A stretch of DNA of 64,000 bases from Maea johnstoni (GCA_963942565.1 OZ012684.1:66896248-66960247), one strand, 5' to 3'; shown: positions 1-56,341, counted from the stretch's first letter. Program-made: numbers and translations. Notes: a model not told the origin generated them from the sequence alone.

Positions 1-2476
1 AGTCAGGTGATCAATGGCAGCTATGGATTTTCATCTAAATAAAAGATTCAAGGCACATCCATCTTCCCTCTATGGGTTGGGGAATTTTCCAAAGAAAGAG
101 ATCTCTGTTGTTTTAATGGCATAATATACAGAAAAGAGGATTACACTTAGGTAATGGGCCTTGGAGGTATGAGCAAAATTTGAGTACCACTCTGTTTCTT
201 ACATACATACTCAGCATAATAGTTCCAACTGACTTAGGTGTGATGCTTCCTTTAGAACATTAAACAGAGAAAGTTATGAAAAGCATAATTTAGTTTATGT
301 TCTCAGAGGTAGATGATTTTTTCACTCACCACCTGGTCAGTTTGAACAGGAACAATAATTCTATACTTCCTGGTTTTAATCACTTCCTGTACAAATCAAG
401 GTTGCTGGTATAGCCAAAATAATGTGGATTCTGTTTTACCTTCACTTCTCCCTCTCATCAACACCTCTGATTCTCTAGTCTGGGGAGAAGAATAGGGTAG
501 GGGGAAATTGCATTTACCTCTGATTCTCCAGTTGTGGGAGGGAGGAAAGAGTTGGTGGGAAATTGCATTTACCCCAATTGACTGAATGGGTGGCTTCAGG
601 ATTAAGGATGTAGGGGGGCAGACAGGATGAAGGTTCATGTCTAGACAGTGCTGAATGCACCTGTACATTGGTTGGATCATTAATTATTAGACCTATGCTA
701 GAACCTATGAGAACTCATTATGAAAATTAATAAATAAGCTAAATCAGCAAATTAGATGAGCAGGTAGAAAGATAAATCATTTCTCCTCATTGCATCATCA
801 ACATGGCATCAGGTACAGAGCATTCCAGAAAGGTTGAGAAAAACAGAAAGGATCCTGAGAAAGTTGTTTTAAATGATACCAAGGTATCTGTATTCTGAAT
901 GATTTAGGAATATGTGTAGTTACAGAGTGTCCAGTTTGCTAAATACTTTAAAATACCTATGTGATATTTTCATTCATAAGTATTTGATATTATTGACAGT
1001 TGGCTATCTTTTGGGGCTCAGATCTAACTTGTCTATTGGGTGAATGGAGAATTAATGTAGGTGTGCATTGATATCCAGTATTGGATATAAACTGGATTTG
1101 TAGTCCTAACCAAACATACATATCATGAAAATCAGTGGTATATCTAAACTTGTAATTTAGCATTGCAAGTATGTTTTAAATTGCACTTAAGATTTCAGTG
1201 CTAAGATCTGGGTATATAGCCCTATTGCAATTTGGAGCACCAGCATTACTCCACAACCTGGTTATAAGAATCCTCTCTTAACTTGCTTAAATTGCTGTAT
1301 ATAGTTATCTTTTCTAATAGAAAGAATATAGAATTCTTGTTTTGAGTGTTTTCAATGTTTAAGCCACTATAATTTAAGAACCTAGAATTGAGAGTATCAG
1401 TCTCTGAGCTAAATCCAATGAAATTTAGTTTCAGGAATCATTTTATCTGTAGCTCAGCATTTAGACTACTGATCTATGAATAATGTTGTATAAAACATTC
1501 TTATGTCAGTCTTCCAAATGACTATTTTCAATTTTTGAGTGATGTTATCAATTTTTGACCTCTTACAAATGTTTTACGTACTGAATACTTCCTCCCCTGT
1601 ACTTGCGACGAAAATTTCGCGTCCGCAACAGTATGCATTTTCCGTCGGCAACATTGAATAAATTCTCCAAAATTTGAATGGGATGATCAATATTTGAAAT
1701 ACATGCAGAAATAGATAGTTGAGGATCTTGGCTACATTGCACATATGCAAAACTTTGATTTTCTTCAGTATTTGAAGAAGGATTTCTGTTTTCGTGAAGG
1801 TATCTAAAACCTCCGTCGCAGAGTTTCCCGTCCGCAACAGCAAGAAATTCATTAAAATCTACTATTTTGTCAAAAAAATTTAACAAACTTTTTTTACAAT
1901 ACTGTTTTAGAATGATATATCTATAAGATAAAACAGCCAAATCAGGAAGTTTACATGAATTTAAGGAAAAATATTGTATTAAACTCTCTAAAATTCCCGT
2001 CCGCAACGATTTGAATAGCTTGATATGGCCCAAGGATATCATACCTTGTTTTAACAGGTAAAAAATGTACATGGTTGTAATCTGAGAATATTGTAGTCAA
2101 CCTTTACAGTTTACAATTACCAATTTTGGGTGCCCAATTTCTAAATCCTGGCCAAGACCGTGATTGTTCTCATAAAGTCAAATGGTTTATGTTGAATAGA
2201 AAGAGTTTGTGCAGTGCATCTTTTCTCTAATCATCTTTGAATATAGATAGATATTTGTATGATAATGATATGATATTAAAAAGCTCAATGAATTCAAACA
2301 TTACAGGATTAGAATACTTTTAAGTCTCTTTTACCAACTTATGCTCATATGCCACAACTTTTGCTGTTCAATATTTCTTTGGTATAGCTCTTTTATTCAT
2401 AATATTTCAAAAAGGTAATTGACTTCTGTCTTTCACATCAGTTTCTACTATGAATGCCTTTATTTTTTTCACGCAG
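1..2476. other. CUL5 intron upstream of the first visible exon
   Basis: No CUL5 exon was found here by looking for the residues expected upstream of AYK. A ~54-bp sequence is tandemly doubled at 464-571 (landmark cctctgattct). Between 1596 and 2010 a motif GTTGCGGACGGGAA (minus strand) or close variants recurs at about 1603-1630, 1638, 1810-1845 and 1994-2010, inside a 169-codon open frame (1563-2072, minus). I recognise no family in it. Confidence 0.6.
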
Positions 2477-14187
<11,711 letters not shown>

Positions 14188-17100
14188 CTAGAAGAATAGA
14201 AAGATTTTTTACTGTCACAGATTATTGAATAAGTTGTCCTTGCCACGGCCTCATATATTGGCATCATCACTCCATATGGGCAGGGGTAGTCTTAACGTCT
14301 TTACATGGTTGGGATTTGGAATTTTTTAACATTGCTTTCTATGCCACATGAAGGCAGGCTAGATCATGACTAGTCAGCTGTTTCTGGTGTAGGAAAGCAG
14401 ATGACCCAGGGAAAACTATTGACTAACCCAGAGTCACTGGCAACTTTGGCACACGCCTCTGAAAGCCTATTAGTTAAACCTTGGGTCTTTGGCAGTGGTA
14501 AGAGATGGTAAGTGCAATTCTATGACCACTCTCCTATCATGGCAGCCATTTACATGGCTGATTAAAGCAAAGATATCATTAGTTATCCTTGTTGTGACAA
14601 TGGAATAACGGAAGCTGTCTGTGACATGCGAGGAGTATCATGTATGAAAGTTCAGGGCCTTATTTCAGATCCCATTTGCATACAGTTCTTACAGATTAAG
14701 AACAGGGGAATATCTCATCAGTTACTATGGCTAGCTTAGGGCTGCAGCTATACAAATTGATGGGTGTGTGAGTGAAGAGTTCGATATGTTCTGCATCTCT
14801 TCTAGTGCTTTTAATATTAATGGTATTTGAGGCTGTATCGTAAAGGGACGCAGATGTTTTTGCTGGTTAAAACATTTCACATCTGAAAATGTTTTAACAC
14901 ATTCATGCCAGGGAGATCCTGCTGAAATTGTCATCTGGTTTATAATAGTTTTGAAAACAACAACGGAATAATAAATAGCTTCCGAAAATAGGATTATCAG
15001 TAAGCTTGAATTTCTGGCCTAATTCCTGAGGTAGCTCATTGACTTCTATTGAAGGACTTTGCTTTTCAGGCCTCACATGGATGGTTAACATTATATCAGA
15101 AGGGGCATATTCTGGATGTGTGTGTCCTAAGACCTTAACCAGCAAAATGGTCAAGGTATGTTATCTACTAATACTACTCCAGGTATCTAACTGCAGGTTT
15201 TATTGTCTAGTCTTGAAGTGTAGGATCAGTGATGATATAAATTTAGCCTGACCAAATATGGCTGTATCTTTGTAAGCTTAGTAGACAAGCCCGTTTTTCT
15301 CAATGGAGTGATGTTGCCAGTGTATGAGTACGGCATGAAGGGATTCAAATGAATATCTGTGTAAAATACAAAACCTAAGCCAGACTACTATGTAAATTTG
15401 TAACAAAAAGTTTGTAATCCTTCATAAGGTCATAACTTTCCTTTTCTTAAATTGTACCATAATGTATTGATGGGTCTGTGAAACAGCTTCTTGTATGATA
15501 GATAATGTAATTTAAGTCTTTAGACATTTGATGCAAGTTCTGGTATGTTTAGAATATGTGTGCATGCACAGAACTTACAAGTATGAAAAGGGTGCAAGTT
15601 GATGTTCCTCTGGTAGTTGTACAAGTATTATGTATTTTTCAATGATTTTTTTTAATGAATTACCAACAACATATGCTATCCTATCCACGTGCATGGATCT
15701 CTTTCTTTTATTTGGTGAAACCTCTTCCAGCGTAATGAGTTTCTTCTAGATCAGCAGCCATGCATAACCTCGTTTTAAATTCACCATGCTGTTTCTGCTA
15801 CTATTATTATTACTACTATGTTAAATCAGAATTGGGAATTCATAATCTGGAAGATATTTGTAGGAAATCAAATTGCTAATATTTATTGGTTTGTGCAATT
15901 AACATATTCAGTCTCGCAAGCTGTATCCATGCCAAGTATCTTCTTCAGAGTTCCGACCAACCTTTGCCTGCTGCTTCTGAAACTTTCGCAGTACTTCCCG
16001 GAATTGTCATAGCTGCTGTTAGATTTCAGAAAGAGCCCTCGCTCGTTGACTCTTCTCTTCCCTCACCTTACTTTCTATGAAGCAGTATTATAATGTTAAA
16101 AATTTGGTTGTCATGAGGGGTGATTTTTGAGGGTATGGATGTCTGAATGACACCAAGACGCCCTGCTGACAAAGACTATTACCCATTGAGCTCATATGTA
16201 TTGATGCTTGAACTGTAGATGCTGCAGTTAAGATAATCTAAATAAATCAATTTGTGCAATAAAGATGAGTTAATACCATTAAAATATGTGCACTGTTTTG
16301 CTGTATAGGAGTTTTGTTAATTTCAACATCTATAAAATAAAATAAAATGCTGGCTTGATAAGTAACACTTTCTTTTTGGTATGCATTAGTCTTTTTTCAT
16401 GTTTCATGTTATATTCCTATCTCTCACTAATTGGTAATATAGCAATGCACTAGATACTTTTTAAACATTTCCTCTAAGCTTCTATATAATGCTTGCCATT
16501 GAAATTGAATATAGGTATTGCACATTCTCTACCTTCCAAAAGCCAAATATTCCTATTGTTTAAAGCATTAATTCCCTCAAAGAATTTTCTAAAAGATGTC
16601 AGTCTGTGAGGGGGTTATCCACATCAAAGGCATATTGGAACATTAGGTGTAGAAAGATCTGAAATATTGATAAGGTGCATTTCACTTAATATATGTATAT
16701 GAAAAATAATGTACATTTGTAGTAGCAAAATTATGTCAAGGAAACTTGACTTGTTATCAGTAGACATGTAAGATTCTGAGTGGGCCAGTCTTCTATGAAG
16801 CAGTCATATTGACATGTATAAACCTTCTGGATGACATTTTATATTAGGTATGACCGGTTTACCTGCAATACAAACAATACCTTTTCTCTTTGAACCCTCA
16901 TTTTCAGGATGCTACAGGTGATTGATAACAATCTGTTACATCATTATCTATTTTCCCAAAACATCCAAGAAATCTTTGGGCGAGAGAAATTGTTTTCTTG
17001 TCTCCATTTCATTTTGATTTATTAAGCTTTTATGCAGACCATTCTTACATCGCGCGCCCTACGGACATGTTTGTGGGAATGGAGAACATGCACTTCTCAG

Positions 17101-19094
17101 TATCTAGTGACTACTGTGTCCTATTGACGTACAGGTCATCCTAAACCAACACTTAATCTACACAGCTGTAGCTACCTAAAATTTTGTTTAAAATTGAAAC
17201 AATACTAATCTTTGTCCAATGGCACACCTCCCCATATTCTTCATACAGGACACCAATGGTGTAGCAGCTATTTGATGTATACACTTAAGGGGATGCTCTA
17301 AAGGATGTGCTGGTATGAAACATAGATGCACTCTTTTATCTAAATAAAACGTATCTTTTGGTTCAAGTATTTTTCATTTTTGAAATATTTTGGTAGTTGT
17401 TGGGTTGTATGTACACTATGGTCATAAATTTGCAATTGAAAACCCATAAGTATTAACTTACAATGGAATTTGTGGGCTCTTCTCTTTGGAAATGCACTTC
17501 ATTAATCCTATTTATTTTAAGTGATATATGTGTTTGTTTGAGAACATGGCAATAGAGGCAGAAAGTAAAGCAATGAGTCTCTCATACCAAACACAAGTTG
17601 TGTAAAGAATCTGATCTGCCATTGTAGTAGGATAATAATGATAGCATGTGCCAATAGTCAAGAAAGGAAACTAGTTGTGTACTTATTGATTGATCGATTT
17701 ATCGACCACAACCTCTAAATTCACTCTTTAGAAATAAAGTACATTATGAGGGTTGAATTCTCTTGAGTCAATAATTAAGACCAAGACGCAGTGAACTGGA
17801 AGTCCAGTTATAGTAATACACTATTCTTTCTGTTGTAAATAACATTATCATATGGTTCTCTTTTTACCTGAAACCCATTCATACCCTGAGCCAGGTAATC
17901 CCATGATTTCAAAGTTGTCTTGAATAAAAAAAAAGCCCCATTACAGAGAAGTCACAAGGACAGTTACTGCACTACTGTCTTTCTTAGGAGTGATATTCAC
18001 AGAAGTACTCATTATTATATGCATACTGGTATTTATCAAACATCTAGTGCTGTCTGGCTCTGAATGGGTTTCATATCATTGTTTCATAGAGGAAAATGAA
18101 ATGGTTCAATACCATCATTACAAAATCTTTATTAATTTGCTGGCAATTTAGATTTTTTTTGTTGTTTGCTAATTTGAGTAGTTCTTTAAGAGAGGCACAG
18201 CATGTGTTTCTCCCTCAACCCAAATCACTTGTCGGCTTCCACCCCGCCCCCCCCCCCCCCCCCTCTCCACTGCGCCCCTTGATTGTGTTGTTTCCAATGT
18301 AAATGCTCCTGGGTGTTTCTGTAATGTGTTGAAAGCTTGCATGCTCAGCAGATTTTTTTTGCCTTGTAAAAGATGAGAGGAGGGGACAATATGAAAAATA
18401 AAAATATTTGCATTGGAATGGTGTTTAGTTATTCAATACCTTGTCATTCATCTTCCCAAAAGTTCATAAAATGTCACAACATATTGTATTTGGAATTTTT
18501 TATCCAACAATGGCAAAAACCCTTCGTTTTCCCTTTATCCTTTGGTTTGCCTGTATTTTAATTCTTTTAGAATGTTATAAACCGATTGAAAAATATACAC
18601 TCAAACCTTGAAGTTTGCATTAGCGACCTGGGCAGTAAATTGTGTGACCCACTTGCTGTAATCATGATAAGGAAGTGAGTTGTTTGCAGAATGTAAATCA
18701 AAGCCGTCTTTCTTGAAAACATGCATTTTTTGTTTGAGTTTTTCCAAGCATCAGGGCATTCAGAAAGCCTTCACCAAGGAGAACTGAGATTTATCAGGTT
18801 GACCTGCTTGCTTCAGGGCCCAGCATTTCACTGCTTGGGAGTCTGTTTGATGCACGTCTACTGCCACCAGTCCAATAAGTAACATATGGGCTTTGATTGT
18901 GCTCGATGTTATGTCTCATTTCATCATGAGCATTATGAATTGAGGCATTTCATTGTGAGGAAAGGAGAAATCATAATCTGGGAAATATTCAAGGGGAACA
19001 CCTTGATAAACAGACTAGTCTCAAAAGACAAAAAACAACAAACCACAAAGATAATTTTGTAAGATATACTGTATGTCACTTTCTACAACTCTAT
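14188..19094. other. CUL5 3' UTR and intergenic sequence
   Basis: No open frame here resembles a protein. A run of 17 C (18247-18263) and A-runs near 17927 are the only low-complexity features. The CUL5 3' UTR probably takes up the first part (see the polyadenylation candidates). Confidence 0.5.
16241..16263 (+). promoter_or_regulatory. Candidate CUL5 polyadenylation signals
   Basis: Two AATAAA hexamers lie at 16241-16246 and 16258-16263, about 2 kb past the CUL5 stop. This would give a 3' UTR of ~2.1 kb. Further hexamers lie downstream, so the actual site is not fixed by sequence. Confidence 0.35.
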
Positions 19095-19853
<759 letters not shown>

Positions 19854-19854
19854 G

Positions 19855-19979
19855 ATAGAAAGAACTACTCGGGGCCTAGGTCATGGGGGACCACCCTCGG
19901 TTCCCCACTCGTGCTGCGCACTCGTGCGGAAACTTGGGTTTTCCCCCATAACCCACGGCCCCTCGTGTTCTTTCTATCA
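19855..19979. mobile_element. Short palindromic (hairpin) MITE, ~125 bp
   Basis: GATAGAAAGAACTACTCGGG at the left pairs with CCTCGTGTTCTTTCTATC at the right; the ~40-bp arms include GGGCC..TATGGGGG blocks. It begins 2 bp after the 19095-19853 element ends. It would fold into a long stem-loop. Confidence 0.65.
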
Positions 19980-21207
19980 CATATACAATGATTCAAACCA
20001 CTATCTCTATATACAGATTATGCATGTACACTCCTTTATTCGTCATCACAAAGATTTTTTTTCTGCATCTAAAACACAGTTTAAATGAGAGCAATGAACA
20101 GCACATACATAAAAATATGTTTAATTACTTATTATGCAAGTAAGATTTTAAACATTATCTTTGGATAAAATATCAAACTGTATATTTGTACCTGTACAAC
20201 AAAATTTAAAACTAAGTCAGTTTTATAAAAATGCAATAGTAAATTAATCTCTTAAAGGTGTTTTCTTTACCAGTTTAACATGGCATTTGAAAAAAGTCAT
20301 CTCGAAGTGAATCAATGAAGTCAATTTAACTTCTAACAAATAGGAAATTCAAACCATAAATATGCTATACTTTAAATTTTCTCACTTGAGCAACAGTGCC
20401 CTACCTGACCACCAAGGTAATGGCCAAGAAAAAAACTAAATTGGTTGCATCGTTTAAGTTTTATCAATTTTTGAGATGAAATAAGAATGGTTCGCCATTT
20501 TGTTTGTCATACAATGATTTTTCATAATGAGGTATTTATTTGATGAGGACTCTGCTGAGTATTTTAAAAATGAATGGATTAAAATAAGGAATCATGTAAA
20601 CTTGACTGCTTTAACTGAAAATAACATTAAGCTGTCATATTGGTAGGTTAACATATAATCTATATTGAATTTATTATATGGACTTTACTTTTTACCAAGT
20701 CTTTGAGATTCTTTCCCTCTATTTTCCATTCATGTATATACCACTTCTCCTGCTCTATGACAGTACATAACTCACTGGTTCTGGAGTATCTAAATCCACC
20801 ACAATCTGACGATTAAGACAACTAAAATTCAGGAAATGATTGATAAAACCTAATCCACTTAAATACAAAAAACTTTTTTTTATCAGCTATTCTTATCAAA
20901 ATAAATTGTACTTATTTGTTCAAAATATTTTGAAATTGCTCAGCCCACATAAGCATATTGGCATGGTTGTTAGGAAAGCTCAGATCCCTATTTCATCCAT
21001 CTTAATTGTAAATCTGTTGGTTTTACTTGTACAAAAATAGAATGAAGTTCATCTTCCATTGTTGTATTGTATCTGATAACTAAAAATATATCAAAGATGG
21101 CCCCTTTGCCATCAGAAGAACTTCTCAGCGAAGTTTGTTGATCTCTCTCCATGAAATGTCTGCTGCCTATGATGAAATAACCACATCTCTCCTTCAATCA
21201 ACACCGT
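19980..21207. other. Likely 3' UTR and downstream region of the channel gene
   Basis: AT-rich. The minus strand has AATAAA signals near 20530 and 20670 that could end the transcript of the channel gene. No repeat or gene recognised. Confidence 0.4.
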
Positions 21208-51660
<30,453 letters not shown>

Positions 51661-51664
<4 letters not shown>

Positions 51665-51672
51665 CTTAACAT
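51661..51672 (-). promoter_or_regulatory. Four-codon upstream ORF overlapping the channel start
   Basis: ATG TTA AGA TGA on the minus strand; its stop shares bases with the chosen start (ATGA). If the leader contains it, main-ORF translation would depend on leaky scanning or reinitiation. Confidence 0.4.
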
Positions 51673-51818
51673 CTGTGTTCTCTGAAAAATATCAGTTTAT
51701 AATTTTTTTTTATTTTTTTTTTGTTTTCAGTTTTTTCCTTGTCAGGAATGTTGAATTTCATTTATTATCACTTTTTGAATATCAGTTTTTAATTTAATTT
51801 TTTTTTTGTTTTCATTTT

Positions 51819-52125
51819 TTTCTGAGAGTAGTAGACAGGGAGTGGGCACTGGGCATGCATCATCAAATTTCGCTGCCTCTCACTGCTGGCTGCCTGCTGA
51901 CCTCATCTTCTTGGCAACCTATCTGACCTAGATAGAGTCAGCGAAAAAAGATAAGGCTCTGGATTGCCAACTCCCTGTCTTTTACTCTCAGCCTCTTTCT
52001 GAAAAAAATCACGTGACCAATACTTCCCCAGACGACACCGCGTAACCCGAGGCGCAGATGGCTTAGGTGCTAGCATGCCGTGCCTATGTGGTTGCGGATC
52101 AAGGTTATGTATTTCTCTGATTTTT
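51819..52125 (+). repeat. Dispersed repeat D, left copy
   Basis: GTAGTAGACAGGGAGTGGGC at the left through GCGTAACCCGAGGCGCAGAT to ATGTATTTCTCTGA. Present inverted at 56880-57100. Contains TCACGTGAC (an E-box palindrome) and, towards the right end, TGGCTTAGGTGCTAGC followed ~40 bp later by a box-B-like GGATCAAGG, weakly like a tRNA-derived promoter. Confidence 0.75.
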
Positions 52126-52539
52126 TTCCTTGTCAGGAATGTTGAATTTCATTCATCATCACTTGTTGTGACATATTTAGGCTAGATTTTGAGTAGCCAG
52201 CTGTCACTGAATGAGATCAGGACAAACACCACATAACCAATGGCAACTTTTTCACTTGTCTCATACATTAAGCCAGATCTAATCTGGACAGTGGTATATG
52301 TAAGAGGCAGCTACTAGTAACAGTTGTGGGTAACACCGTAGACCACCTGGCCAAGGATGCTATACTCATGTGAAAGGTAAACATGAAAATATTCTAATTC
52401 AAATCAGGGGACTGGTAAACACACTGCAGTGGCAACAGATATTTAGACCTTTATAGACCCACATGTACATCTGAGGCTCTCCTTTAGTAGGGGCCCACCC
52501 CATTGTTTTATACTGAATTAACCTTTTCAATCATGAATA

Positions 52540-52800
52540 TAATTATGTCCTTAAGAACAAAGGCGACATACGAAACGAGCGACCTCTACTAACTGAGGAT
52601 TGCGACAGATGCCGTTCTGCACGTGCGCGGTGACGGCACATTGTAAACATTGGCGCGTGCATTCCTTTGATGTAGCAGTTTTCCCGGGAATTGTTTAGCG
52701 CCAAAATCCCAACTGCCATCAAATGAAACAGTGAATATACACTCAAAATGGCTGTTTGATTTGATGGCAAGAAGGATATTGGAAATGGACGTCAGCCTAC
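52540..52800. other. CpG-richer patch
   Basis: Contains CACGTGCGCGGTGACGGCAC and GGCGCGTGCATTCC. It could be a promoter or 5' exon region for the minus-strand channel gene, 0.9 kb upstream of its first seen exon, but no donor is convincing. Confidence 0.3.
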
Positions 52801-52941
52801 TGTAGGAACTGCAGGGGGAAAACCTTCTGCAGGCGAGGATTTGAAAAGAGACTAGAAGAGGAGGAAATTTACTCTGGTCACATGATTAGTTTGAATATGC
52901 GGAAGCAAGTCAAAAGGGTATTTATTTGAAAAGTAATAAGT

Positions 52942-52943
52942 GA

Positions 52944-53004
<61 letters not shown>
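52942..53004. repeat. (AGT)n microsatellite
   Basis: About 62 bp of agt repeats followed by an att-rich stretch to ~53040. Confidence 0.93.
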
Positions 53005-53005
<1 letters not shown>

Positions 53006-53426
53006 ATGATATAATGTTATTATCATTATTGTTATTATCATTGACGCAGGTTGCAACTTACGGCAGATAGTGACACACCTAAATTAGTTTTTAATTCCCT
53101 GGATAACAAACAAAAATAACTTAGATAAATAAAAAAAATGTGGATATGAAACCAGCCGGTCAACCTGAACAGGCTGGCTGTTGTGAATATGAAAAAAGTC
53201 GCGTTCTGCGCATGTTGGCGCAAGTTTCTCTGTAATGTAAACGATATGAGAGCCTCCTAATGACGTCTCACTTCAAATTTCGAGACCATATATAGGCTAT
53301 ATTCGAGACCCCTGTCATAGCCAGGCCTTCAGCCCTTCACATAGATAATGATGATAATTATAATAATGATAAATATACAATGATGATAATAACAGAAATA
53401 ATAATGATGATAATAATGATAACCAA

Positions 53427-53460
53427 TATATATATATATATATATAAATATATATATATA
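53427..53460. repeat. (TA)n at the left flank of the 2.0-kb element
   Basis: Short (ta)n next to the left terminal repeat; a matching tract lies at the right flank. Confidence 0.9.
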
Positions 53461-53466
53461 AACATA

Positions 53467-55480
53467 TGTTGCAGCCCAACTTCCGATCCTGGCCCATCTT
53501 AAGATGGGCTTGGCCCAACTTACGATCGGAAGTTGGGTAGCCCATCTTAAGATGGGCTTGGCCCAACTTACGATGACCCCTAGCCCATCTTAAGATGGGC
53601 TTGGCCCAACTTCCGATCTTTAGATACCAGGATGTAGGTCATTTGAAGTTGGGCTGGCCCATCTTAAGATGGGCTTGGCCCAACTTCCGATCTCTAGATA
53701 CCAGGATGTAGGTCATTTGAAGTTGGGCTGGCCCATCTTAAGATGGGCTTGGCCCAACTTCCGATCATTATAGATACCAGGATGTAACCCTTCATGAATA
53801 TTCATATGAATTTTTGCACTCTAATAAATATGGAATTTTCAACTCTTTCATAGGGCATCCACTTTAAATTACAAGATAATATTAGTCCAAGAAATAAATT
53901 AAAATGGTCAGCTAGAATAACCTGATTACTCAAAACATTATTGCTGATTGTAAGCAGAAAAACGAAATAAAAGAATCATGTTTTTACAACAAATTAAAGA
54001 GTCATATATATGGAATTTTAAGCTTTTTCAGATTTAATGTTATTCAAAGTTAATTCAATTAGATAATTTGCACAATACTACCTTTGTTATTTATGGGTTG
54101 TGTGCTCTTACATTACATAACCTAGATGATGAATCATTTACAATTTGAATGAAGGAATAGCAATGGTAATTTTCTAATGACTCAAAAAGGGAAAAGTGAA
54201 TTTTTTTCTTGTCTTTAAAGCTTTTTTATTAGTATTTTTAGGTATTCTTTAACCCCTTGCAAATTCTTGACATAATTATATAATCATGTGTGTGCCAAAA
54301 TAACTGTAAATGCACTAATTGAGGAGGTTCATGTGACTGGCAGGACAGTAGAAATAGACAAAAAACTTGTCAGAATTTACAAAAACACTGTGTCCTTTAT
54401 CAAGATTCATCAGAGCAGGGCACGTATAGTATCTAGATGAGGTGAGGTAGTAAGAAATGTACATAAATGGTTCAAGTTGTAATTGATATGAGATAAGGTG
54501 TATGCAGATTGAATTGGTACTTGTACCTAAACGACACATATATTAAATTTTGGCAGATCCAAATTTAGTAAGATTTAGACATTATGATCTTGGATTGGCC
54601 AACTTTATACTTTGGATGAAGCAGTTGAGAAAGTTATCTTTTTGGTAGTCAATAGTAAAAGAGGGAAGAGAGAAATATTTATGTTTTAGTTTGAATTGTT
54701 TTTAAAACCTTTTTTTTAAATATTGAAGAGCAATGAGTATACCAGAAAACTGGTCGTTGAACTTTTAAAATTGAGACCTTTATTAAGATGTGTCAGAAAG
54801 AAGCCCTTCATCCTGAATGTAGATAAAGAAAAGTAATATAGATGTACCATGTTACCTTAATTGGCTAATTATTATGAAATTTTTATACTTTTACAGACAT
54901 CTTTTATAAATATTGTAATAGATACTTATATTTTGTTAGACAGGTAAGGGTTGTAGGGCATATACAACTTTTTAAACTCATTCTAGAAGCCAGAAAAGAA
55001 TGTAATCAATCAAGGATTGCAATTAACAGGTGCTGGGATCCAGCACAATAAGAAACATTACACGTGTAAATTAATCTGTTGTGTTTGAATAATTATTTCA
55101 GAAATCTTTGTTTTGTTTTTCTAGTCTTTTTTACAAAAGGAGAGGAGAGAATCTGTAATCAACTTATATTCAAATTTCAGCATAATCAGAACTATTCAGT
55201 AGTGTTTAAGTAAAGATTTAACAATAAAATGCAAGTAATTTGTCTCATGAAATTCACATCTTATTCAATAAACAAATATTCCAACAAAGCTATAAACTTC
55301 TAGATGAACACTTAATAAAAAATCACTGCTATCGGAAGTTGGGCTGGGCTGCTGTATTATCTGGGTCATCGGAAGTTGGGTAGCCCATCTTAAGATGGGC
55401 CAGCAAAATCCAGCCCAACTTCCGATCGGAAGTTGGGCTTGGCCCATCTTAAGATGGGCTTGATCGGAAGTTGGGCTGCA

Positions 55481-55483
<3 letters not shown>
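53467..55483. mobile_element. 2.0-kb TIR element with palindromic subterminal arrays
   Basis: A perfect 22-bp terminal inverted repeat beginning TGTTGCAGCCCAACTTCCGA (53467-53488; inverted at 55462-55483). Both subterminal zones are built from the perfect palindrome AGCCCATCTTAAGATGGGCT alternating with CCCAACTTCCGATC and its inverse. The left zone (to ~53780) adds two ~84-bp units with GATACCAGGATGTAGGTCAT. The 1.5-kb interior is AT-rich without a protein of any size. (TA)n flanks both ends. A non-autonomous DNA transposon is the best reading; superfamily unknown. Confidence 0.75.

Positions 55484-55484
<1 letters not shown>

Positions 55485-55540
<56 letters not shown>
55485..55540. repeat. 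(TA)n at the right flank of the 2.0-kb element
   Basis: (ta)n of ~50 bp immediately after the right terminal repeat. Confidence 0.92.
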
Positions 55541-55801
55541 ACTAGTATGTATATGTATGCATATATGTGTATGTATATCATGATAATGATAATAGAGTAA
55601 CGATTCTGTCTCAAATCTACTTAACAAGAGTGGGGAGGGAGGGGGGGGGGCAGCGGGAAGACAAGAAGGGTTATGGGGCTATCAGGTTCCTGAAGCCTGT
55701 TCTCTATTTGTGAAAGGGCCGCGGCCCTCATGGTGTGGTTGTGTGTAAGTGTTTGCGAGCCAACAGGAAGAATACTGGCGTACAAGGGGAACAGTTATCA
55801 A

Positions 55802-56341
55802 TTGAAATGTCGGTAATGTGGCGCCCCCTAGCTTGAGAACGAGATGGTTGACCCCAAGTTTTTAAATTGTAATCTGAAAATATATGGTCCTAAGAACAAT
55901 TTCGAAAAGTTTAAGAAAAATCTAGATGTTGAGATTTTTTCTATAACCCTATCAATTTCCTACAGTTTTGAAGTGTTCTGTATGAAATGATGGTAATGTG
56001 GCGCCCCCTAGCTTGAGAAAAAGGTGGTTGACCCCCAGTTTTTAAATTGTTTTCTGAAAATATATGGTTCTAAGAACAAGTTCAACAAGTTTAAGAAAAA
56101 TCTAGATGTTGAGATTTTTTCTATAACTTCATAAATTTCCTACAATTTTGAAGTATTCTGTATGAAATGATGGTAATGTGGCGCCCCCTAGCTTGAAAAA
56201 AAGGTGGTTGACACCCAGTTTTTAAATTGTTTTCTGAAAATATATGGTTCTATGAACAATTTCAACAAGTTTAAGAAAAATCTAGATGTTGAGATTTTTT
56301 CTGCAACTGCAGCAACTTTCCACAATTCGGTGGTACCATAG
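55802..56341. repeat. Tandem array, 3 x 180 bp
   Basis: GGTAATGTGGCGCCCCCTAG occurs at 55812, 55992 and 56172, exactly 180 bp apart, and the rest of the unit (AAATCTAGATGTTGAGATTT) keeps register. A GCGCCCCC motif also appears just past the array (near 56362). Confidence 0.92.

Noticed and set aside
52045-52110. A tRNA gene in repeat D
   Set aside because: Box-A-like and box-B-like words are present but no cloverleaf with acceptor stem can be drawn; at most a degenerate tRNA-derived repeat.
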